Assembly: GCA_030710605.1 (NCBI GenBank)
Contig: CP092863.1
Span: 55,456,507-55,520,506, forward strand
Source: Cordylochernes scorpioides
Taxonomy: Eukaryota; Arthropoda; Arachnida; Pseudoscorpiones; Chernetidae
DNA length: 64,000 nt
Direction: 5' to 3'
This document shows, one piece after another, positions 55,951-64,000 of the stretch. How positions within the stretch are numbered: the stretch's first letter is position 1; each line of letters starts with the position of its first letter. The notes under the pieces were generated by a model, which ran no database searches, was not told the DNA's origin, and worked only from the letters and a program-made list of their open reading frames with translations. A program made the position numbers and the translations under genes.

Positions 55951-58129
55951 ACTATTAAAATATTATTTTTCATATTATGAGTTTTTTTATGCTAATCTTT
56001 TGCGCCTTTTATTAAAATTAAAATAGCGGCTATACTTTAGATATAATTCTCATTGTTATAGCAAACTTCGAGGTATCGGCCTATCCAGATATGCTGCTCG
56101 TATTTAAGAAAAATTCTTCACCAACGAATGAGGATTGAAAACCAAATTAAATTTGAAGTCAAATCAACCACTGGTACTTTAGAATCATGGTACCGAAGAG
56201 ATAAACTATTTTAAAGATTAAATGTGGAAATAAAATCTTGGATAAATTTCTTTAAGGAAATATTTACGATTTATATAAACAAGAATAACGTAAAGACCGG
56301 TTATCCATCATATGGCAAAATTAACAACTATTACCTAAAGAAATCGGTACCATTATTTTTTCATTTAGAGAAAATATCATTACCAACCATCGCGTTAGCA
56401 ACCTTTATAAAAATAACTATTCTAAAGCAAATAAATGCAGAAATCATGAAGGCTTTTGGAACCAAGGCTATCTATGAATGGAAAAAGGTCTCCAGCCACA
56501 AAGATATATTTCACGTCCACCTAGATAAGACACAAGTTATTTTACATCTGAAATGTAATCAATGAAATATGGCTCAACGCATCATGAATAATCCTGATAG
56601 CAATGCATATTTTGGGCAAAATATAATTACGAAGAGTAATTTTATTCGAAATACTAAGATCATCTCTCAGAGACTTGATAGAAGTCGAAATGCAGCTTTT
56701 TGATCGAATTTGATTGTGTCGCTGCAATAATGCAACCCAAGTAAAATGAAGGCGCTATGGATCACGGCTGGCATGTTTTATAAAATATATTTTTTATACT
56801 CATCTCTTCAAAATACAAATTCTTTCCGACAAAAATTTCGGATAATCCCAATTCACCTTTTATTCACAAATTATTCACTTTTTCATAATCAAAATCAATC
56901 AACATTTTGATTTAAATGACCAAAAGATCATACAAGCGACCTTTATCTACGATTATATCACACTACTGCAGCTCCTGGTCAAAATATTCAAATATATTTA
57001 TGATCTTAGCGAGTTCTCTAGCTCAAACACATTTTATTTTATAAATTTATCGTAATATTTCAAAATAAATCATTTGAAAATTTGCTGAAAAACAACAATA
57101 ACTTTCAATCATTGAACCTAATTATCAACTCTATCTTGATTTACTCTTTGATCTCAACAGAGTTTATTGTTTGAATAGTCAAGAATGATTTCTCCCAGAA
57201 ACAAATTTTATTCTAATAAAAAAAAAAAATATTATAAATTTTCTATATTATTCTACTTGAAATCGATAAACCCTTTATTTACCCATATTAAATACCAAGT
57301 GTATTCATCTGATCAACCTCTAAAAAAACTTAAAATAGTTTCCAAGATATATTTCTATATCCCATATACACAGGTGTGTATGTTCCTATTCCAAATAGCA
57401 CATCATTACATATGCTGATATGTATAAATATGATGTGAAGCTGACAAGAAAGGATAGTGAATCCCATTCCCAGATATACGCTTTCAATAGACTTCCTCTC
57501 AACCTAGCGAGAATTTAAAATCAATATCTTAGATTTATGGAAGCTAAGGAAACTTACGACGACTTCAAAATACAAGGGTAAGTGTGCTAATAGGTATTCA
57601 TTACTATCTAGCTTATTAACTTCTTTGTTATTTTTGTTACTGCAATTCTTTGTCAAAGTATGTGGGTGATCCTTTCTTTTGGATCACTCCTAATTTATTA
57701 TTATTATGTTAATATTTTTTAAAATTTACTATCGGCGCATTTTCAGAACCATATTCAAATGAATATCTAGAAAACAATGCTGGAGATTGGTAATAAATAA
57801 GGATGCTATAGCACCTATACACACATAACACATTAGTCCAACACCGAAAATGTAGCTTTTAACTATAACTAACCCTATACATTTTTACTGAATAAAAATG
57901 TTTTGTAAAAATTCAATAAATTGAAAAATTCGATACTTTAAATCATCACTGAACACAGATAAATATATATTTCACTTGGTAAAATAATTTATTATCCTGA
58001 TTAGGTTTTCAAAAACAAGAGTTGGTTCAAAAACGAAAGTTTGTTATTTTAAGGTTTATATCAAATACCTGAAAAGGAGATAAGTAATGTGAGGACCATA
58101 GAACACCTATTATTATATCACATGCTTCG
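55951..58129. other. AT-rich intronic stretch
   Basis: No repeats or motifs recognised. A 113-codon plus frame at 56224-56565 has no family signature and is not called. Confidence 0.4.
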
Positions 58130-58790
58130 AAAAGCTTAACAAGAATATTATATATATATATCATCGCATGGAGAGAAAGGTTGATGAAATCCTACCAGAA
58201 GATAAGTTTATCTTCAAAAGAAACAGGAAAGAAGTGGGTCTTTGTTTCATAATTGAGACAGTACTACGAATAAACAAATCAATATACTTAGAATTTGTAC
58301 ATATTAAAATTGTAATTTTAATTCTAACACGTTATATATTTTGAAATGGGAAATCTGAATATATAATCTCTACCGAGACCGAAGAATGATACAGCAACTA
58401 TACCTCGATGCACGGGGAAGAAATAAAGATAAAAAGAGGTGTGAAACAGGAGTGTGGACATTCACCACTAGTATATACATACATATTGAAGAGGCCATAA
58501 AATATTCACAGGAACAAACCAAATACACTTAAATGGACAACAGGTCAATTAGGTATGCGAGTGATGGGGAAAGTCACTGAGAAACGACCGAAGATTTTAG
58601 TTAAGAAAACTGTTAAATGAGGATCAATGACGGTCAACATAATGAAATGCATTAAAGAAAGTAAGGATAAGGCTTAAGTTGGTCAGGTGGTCGAAACCCG
58701 AGCCTCAGTTACTTCAATTCCGTACCTCGGCAGCCTAATCACCTCAGAAGTCAAGGAGATATAAAGACAACAATAAAAAAAAGGGGAAAT
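58130..58790 (+). pseudogene. Decayed LINE reverse transcriptase fragment
   Basis: On the plus strand and across frames: EDKFIFKRNRK (compare E-x-Q-F-G-F-R-x-G-R) near 58200, INKSIYLEFV near 58270, and EEIKIKRGVKQECGHSPLVY (the 'I-x-R-G-V-x-Q-G-C-x-L-S-P-L' block) near 58420. Then come NRSIRYASDG (active-site YADD remnant) near 58540 and YLGSLITSE near 58720. The order and spacing are right for one RTE/jockey-like RT. Stops are frequent and the Q-G-C glycine is substituted, so it is an old dead copy. Confidence 0.72.
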
Positions 58791-60249
58791 TGTAAATCAA
58801 CAAGAAAAAAATCTTTAAACATAAAAAATATGTCATTTAAAACCGCCATCAACAATGAGATTTATATGCGTAAAAAATAAAAGCGGCGTGGGGGAACAAT
58901 AATCATATATATTGAGTCAAAAGATATTTTAAAATACTGAAATATATAAAATGTACCTATCAATTTCTTCATAGTGAATTACACAAACTCTTAAAAATTC
59001 ATCATTGCGCCAATTTCATTTTTACGCATCAAATTTAAGTGTTCAAAGGTGTTAGCTATAATTCACTCTTAGACAAAAATTAAGGAAGTGGAAAGTCTTT
59101 GATATCGCCAGTCGTTTGTTTTTGAATAAGATAGAGACAATTTCGTCCCCATTTTGTCATCTCGTGTGTCTTTAATTTAGGTCACTGTGTATCAAATATA
59201 CTTCATAGTTATTTTCTCTTTTTAGTGAATTTTAATAGACGCTCTTCTTTAAAACTTATTTTTAATTAATTAATTATTAACATAGGGAGTACGAATTACT
59301 ATTCACATTTGGCATAATGTATTCATTCGTTATAGATATTTCAACCTAATTTTGAAGGCTGAATGTTTAAAGGCTTGTTTATTGCGAATGAGGATGCAGT
59401 TATATTTATAAACTTATTAAACTGAAATATTTTTTAGTTTTATGATATTGATCAGGTCTCCAGAGGCGCCTTGTCTTGAGCTATTCTTTTAATTGCTTCG
59501 TAGCTTCTCCTTTCCATTCAATTCACAAGCCCAGTTCATTCCAATATTCCCGTTTCTTTCATTTTCCATAAATTCATTCATCAATTTATTTTATCTCAAT
59601 ATACCACAACATATGTTCCATCCAATTCTTCTGTATTATCCTTCAACAGGCTTCATTCCTCTGTGTGAATTTGCCAACCATGGTATTGTGGCACAATATT
59701 TATCGCCAACAGTACTTTTTTGTACTGAGGAGATACAATTACATTTTCAAAATGTATATTTAAAGGGAGATGTGCTTCCTTTTATTAAATGAATACAAAT
59801 CTTCCTCAACTTTGTGTTATCTTTTGGAAATATTAGAAATTTTCGAAATACTTTGAAAAATTTGTGAGATCCCTGACTTTTATGTTGCATAAAGAAGCTA
59901 TTCTATTATAACAGCACTTATCAAGCTATACTAATATTTTCACGAAATTAATACAATACATCACATCTTCCTACTTATCTATACACCTGAGGCAGGTGTG
60001 GTCATCAATAGACAGCAACAAGTGAAACCAACCCAGCATTAGAGATAGACATCGTTACCCCTGGGTCTCTTAGGTGGCCGCGGTGTGTCATGTCAGTTTT
60101 TCTTCAAGTGGACGAGCATTAGTAGGTTTGTTAATAAAATATCTTACAGTATCTACAGAGTTCTTATTTGAAGATCAGAATAAAAAAAAAACACGTCGTT
60201 TTAAAGTTTTCCGTGAAAATACGCGTAAGTTAGCGGCAAGGGGGTTTAC
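58791..60249. other. Intronic stretch, nothing recognised
   Basis: AT-rich. A 99-codon plus frame at 59493-59792 lacks any family signature. The last 150 bp or so leads up to the protease donor site. Confidence 0.4.
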
Positions 60250-60524
60250 CGTCGTCGTGCAGGGCCTTGCCCCAGCCGGCTACAATACATCGTAACTCCT
60301 CCAGCTTCCTCTTCCAGGTCCCTGGGGGAGGGGGCAGGCAGGCAGGTCGCACCAGGTCCCCCAGGGGCACGGGCCTATCCAGCCGCAGCAAGGCCAGGTC
60401 GTTGCTGTACAGGTCCACGAACTCCGGGTACCGCACGATCTCGGCTACTCCGCGGATGACGGCTCCGGAGGCCGGACGGCGGGTCATGCCTAGCTTCAGC
60501 GTCCAGCCGCCCAGCTCGGTCTGG
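60250..60524 (-). CDS. Trypsin-like serine protease, second catalytic exon (Asp102)
   Basis: Begins with one base completing the Asn codon split from the previous exon (acceptor TGTGCAG at 60531-60525). It carries QTELGGWTLKLG, then IVRYPEF and the catalytic block SNDLALLRL, with the Asp102 codon at 60400-60398. RPACLP follows (Cys122, the light-chain tether), then LRCIVAGWGK (Cys136, the GWG strand). It ends in phase 1 before a GT donor at 60249. It encodes 91 full codons. It is markedly GC-rich against the intron. The frame reading past the donor is intron sequence. Confidence 0.95.
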
Positions 60525-62740
60525 CTGCACATAAAACACCGTTTGACACTAACCTTTATTTATTAACCTTTATACAAAGTATGAACTTTAGTAAGATACT
60601 ATTTATTTAAAAACTTTGAGAACTTTCCATGTACCTCTCCTCGAGGTGGTTTCACATTAGAGATAGATTCGATCAATAATTTTGATATTGCAAAATTGGC
60701 ACTCGTGAAGATAGCCATTCAGTATCTCATTAGTATATCATTCTTATATAGATATAATAGACCGCCTTTAACCTCAAACTGCTTCATTATTAGGGATTGG
60801 GTTTCGTTGAAATTCTCGAGAGCAGAATATTACCTTGTGATTAGGACCATTTAACTCTAGTTTACAGAATTTACCCGATATTGGCCTTTCTCTCCTTTAT
60901 TAAACTGGAAAAAAATCGATATGAGTTACATACATTTGAATCAAATATCAGAGCGAAAAAAAAAAAACAGCCGAAACTTCCATTTTTATGTAACCGAGAT
61001 GTTTTTACAAATCTTTAAATCTATAGTGAAAAGTGATTCCTATTTCAGGAAAACCAGCACCGAAGGAATGTAAGATTTATCAGTTGCACCCACCAGGAAT
61101 CAAAATATAACGACATCTTTCAACAATAAATCGAGGAAATATAGTTTCCAACCCCTCTGGTATCTCAGCTACAGGTACTATTGTTGGATTGGGCGAGACG
61201 CAATTTCTCGCAGAAATTATAATTAACCTTCAGCAATATCTTGCAATATGAGAAAGTACTTAATAGAGCACTGTATCCACACTTATATAAGATTTTGACT
61301 GTGGGACAAATCTGCCATTCATTTTATTAGTTGAATTTAAAAAATAAATTGACCCACTAGTAAGTGAAAGTAATCAAACTAGGCTCTGACACATTTGTTA
61401 GTGTAAAAGTCGGACTTTTGAATACAAATAAAGGCATGTGGGGAACATACAGTAAAAGCAGCCGCCAACTACTAAATTAATACTACTATCTTCAAATATT
61501 ATAATGGCCTATACCGCGTTAACTAGGTATAATAAAAAAAAACAATCATATAAATCTCTATTGATGATAAAATTGTGAAAAACGTTTCAAAATACAAAAA
61601 TAACAATCAATTGGCCTTTTGAATAAGTAAAAGGTATTTTATCTGAACCAGCTGTAAATATTTGGTCCTAAGTTTCAGTTTGTTGGGTTTTACTTGTTTT
61701 CTCTGTAAGAGGAGCAAATAATTCCATATCGCGCCTTGGTAAATGTGAAATAAATGTGAACCAGCAACAATAAAAAGACACCTGATAAAGCGATGATTGC
61801 TGCCTCCAGAATTAACACCTTAGACGAACCAATTTATCTATGTGTATTTTATACAACCAAATTGGGTTTATCAATGGAAACATTTAACGTTTTTTTCCAT
61901 AAAATATACGAGTTATCAGACTCTATATTTGTAGAAACACTTAATATGCTCAACTAGATGTTTATAAAGTAAACAAAATCAGAAATACCAACACGGGAAG
62001 AAAATAAACGTATCAAAAACTAAGATCATGCACATATATCAAAGATACCACAATCGATTGCTCTGACACTTGATGTCGATCAAGGGCAGATATTTTTCTA
62101 CTTAGCACAGGCCATTACATACATAGGATTGTTACTGCTGCTTCAGGAGCGATAACAGACTTGAAGACATTTGTGTGGAACACAGGACTGTTAGCCACAA
62201 AGGTCAAGTTGCTGGGAGATGTGGGGCTGGAGATGTTGAGATCGTGGATTATGCACGTGCCACAAATGGCGTTAGCCTTAGCGGGAGAAAACAGATACCT
62301 AATATAAATACTAAGAAAAACGAAGACTGAATTAGATTGGCTACGTATTGTAGCCTGATACTAGTCAAAAGCTTATTTGAAGCACGCATTGACGGCAATA
62401 GAACAAGAGGATACCCTTTGGCTGTATTTATAGATAATTGAAATTAACGCAGCGTCTTACAACCATTTGAAATCTATGGATTGATCGCCTTGGAGAACCC
62501 TTACCGAAGAGGCATACCGATCTAAGGACTAATTCGTCCGATAAATAGCTTTTCCTAGATCAAATGATTTATTATATATCCTCCGAAATTTCGACGAGGC
62601 CGACATGACCTAGAAGGCGATTAGCCTCGTCCCAATATCAGAAGATATCAATAAACTATTTGATCCAAGATCGGCTCTTCACCATTAATGAGTTTTGTAT
62701 GGATTGCTCTAGATTACTGAAGTCCGGAGCTTGGACTTAC
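60525..62740 (-). other. Serine protease intron 1 of the catalytic domain
   Basis: 2216-bp phase-2 intron, donor GTAAGT (62740-62735). It contains a decayed LINE tail at about 61950-62560. Confidence 0.85.
61950..62560 (+). pseudogene. Decayed LINE C-terminal fragment
   Basis: Plus strand: GRKINVSKTKIMHIY near 61997-62040 (the 'G-L-x-I-N-x-x-K-T-K-x-M' step after the YADD loop). Weaker matches to the connection region follow, then a 'DWLRIV' piece near 62335, 'RIDGNRTRGYP' near 62385 and 'WRTLTEEAYRS' near 62495, resembling the usual R-x-R-G-R-P and DR..WR end of RTE-like LINEs. Only the first motif is strong; the rest is supported by order and spacing. Confidence 0.5.
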
Positions 62741-62953
62741 TTGCCGATGCAGTGGGCCGCGCTCAGCACCCACCAATCCGACAGCAGAGTGCCCCCGCAG
62801 AAGAAGACTTCCATGGGGCCCCCATGTAGGGCCACCATCCATGGCCACCTACCTGGGGAGGCCTCTAGGCCCCCCACGATCCTGGCTTGAGGGTGGAGGG
62901 GCGCCCTCCCGCAGTCTACACACCAGCTAGCCATTAGACTATCAGCCACTACT
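62741..62953 (-). CDS. Trypsin-like serine protease, first catalytic exon (His57)
   Basis: Carries [18 protein letters not shown]: a Cys-Gly light-chain motif, then the R|IVGG activation site. [16 protein letters not shown] (Cys42) and WVLSAAHC follow, with the His57 codon at 62754-62752. It ends two bases into an Asn codon at a consensus GTAAGT donor (62740). With the three downstream exons it gives a complete 250-residue S1 catalytic domain containing Cys pairs 42-58, 136-201, 168-182, 191-220 and 1-122. A disulfide-tethered light chain is therefore expected, as in clip-domain or membrane-type trypsins. The 5' border is uncertain: CCCGTAG at 62960-62954 is one acceptor, with others nearer. 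Signal peptide and pro-domain exons lie outside the window. Confidence 0.92.
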
Positions 62954-64000
62954 CTACGGGAGATCACATTCAAAAGGTTATTTGTTATAACTCACAGAAC
63001 ATTTTTATCATTACATGTAGTACCATCTTCGATTCAAATATCACTGCTCCTCGCGCTTTTATGGCAGTTTCTGAAGCGGCACTAGGGTCTTATATTGGTC
63101 CGCGACTTTGCAGGCCCAAAAGAGTAATGTCTTGCACTCAGATGCTTGAAATAGAGTGAATCTCTATTAAAATATGTATGCATTTTTGCATATGATATTT
63201 TATGGATATTTTCTGGGATTATATTGATCTATATAAAAAGAAATATCGTTTCTCTCGTCAAAATAGACGATAAATATAATTTTAACATGAGAGGTGACCT
63301 TTCTTTTTAAAATATTTTAAATTTCATTTTCTCTCAGAAAACCAATTAGAAATTCAAAATATATACATTTTATTCATATATCTACCTAATAATAAAACAT
63401 TTTTGGCACTAATATAGAACATTATCATTCTGAAATATTGATTAACGATACACACTCCGGTGTTCTCTTCTCATTTAGAAATATCGACAAGGCTTAGAGA
63501 CATTGTGTTAAATAGATCGATGGAATCTTCAACGCACACAAACACCCCAACCTTTATTTCACGATAAGCATTAGATTGATGGATTTTTATTCTATTTATA
63601 ATCACACACAAATTATGCCTCACGTATGTTAAACGTGTTTTCACATTAATGCTCATCTTTATTAAATATAATTCTTTCTCGGAAGAGAGAAAAATAAAGC
63701 GTGTAAACATCTCGCCCTCAACCACAATAATTATTTGCAACATAAACATTTCTACAAGAACAACAAATTGATTTTTTGAAATTATCTCCAACACACAATG
63801 GAATATCACCTACCGATATTATTTTTACATTCAAAGAATTAGTTCCAACATCCCCCCCACCAAAGCTTCTACTGTGCGCCTATCTAATATTACCAAATGT
63901 CCCTCCAAGTTAATTAATTAATATTTGTTTTCTCTACTCAATCAACAGAGAGAGATCATTCGCTCGCTATCTGTGTTCAATAGGGTCTTTATTTCTGGGT
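62954..64000. other. Probable intron upstream of the protease catalytic exons
   Basis: AT-rich, with no recognised exon. Because the protease still lacks its signal peptide and pro-region, this stretch is most likely part of an intron of that gene. Confidence 0.45.

Larger units (their letters stand above)
41830..60249 (-). other. Serine protease intron 2 (18.4 kb, transposon-filled)
   Basis: Phase-1 intron. Its donor is GTAAAC at 60249-60244 and its acceptor is at 41831-41830. Most of its length is the 12.4-kb transposon nest at 42394-54772. It also contains a short-repeat copy, a MITE arm and a decayed LINE around 58130-58790. Confidence 0.85.

Noticed and set aside
56224..56565. 113-codon plus-strand frame
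   Set aside because: Lysine/isoleucine-rich in AT-rich DNA, with no motif and antisense inside the protease intron.

Overview
The window looks like nuclear DNA of an arthropod, probably an insect. It is AT-rich, its genes are split by GT/AG introns, and it is crowded with animal transposons: Helitrons, Tc1/mariner elements, several LINE clades, foldback elements and minisatellites. I see no bacterial-type operons and no CRISPR array. The species cannot be named from the sequence alone.

Two host genes and one RNA gene are well supported. (1) A TMEM205-family membrane protein lies on the + strand in three coding exons (5612-5768, 9512-9645, 12614-12865). The splice phases agree and give a complete 180-residue protein. 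(2) A trypsin-like serine protease lies on the - strand in four exons (62741-62953, 60250-60524, 41681-41829, 40591-40779). The phases are compatible and give a complete 250-residue catalytic domain with His, Asp, Ser and Asp189. The 5' exons (signal peptide and any pro-domains) must lie beyond 64000. (3) A tRNA-Gly(GCC) lies on the - strand at 35018-35088.

Layout: 1-5430 repeats, including a 164-bp-arm palindrome; 5612-12865 the TMEM205-like gene, with a 56-bp minisatellite in intron 1; 13-16 kb AT-rich with nothing recognised; 16.4-23 kb repeats, a Tx1/L1-like LINE remnant and a 28-bp minisatellite; 23.68-25.17 kb a Tc1 element; 28.1-35.3 kb a Helitron-rich block with a U2 snRNA fragment, a foldback MITE, nested Helitrons and the tRNA; 35.3-40.5 kb mostly unannotatable; 40.6-62.95 kb the protease gene.

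The 18.4-kb protease intron is inflated mainly by a 12.4-kb nest. The outer element is a Tc1/mariner-like element with 0.39-kb terminal inverted repeats and TA ends. It holds a minus-strand I-like LINE, which is itself interrupted by a DD41D mariner with an open transposase frame, a plus-strand I-like LINE and an R1/LOA-type LINE. The other theme is the number of near-perfect inverted duplications: four simple hairpins (arms 164, 52, 53 and 39 nt) plus a more complex foldback MITE in 64 kb. One hairpin is a clean insertion with a 13-bp target-site duplication. This is the most unusual pattern in the window.
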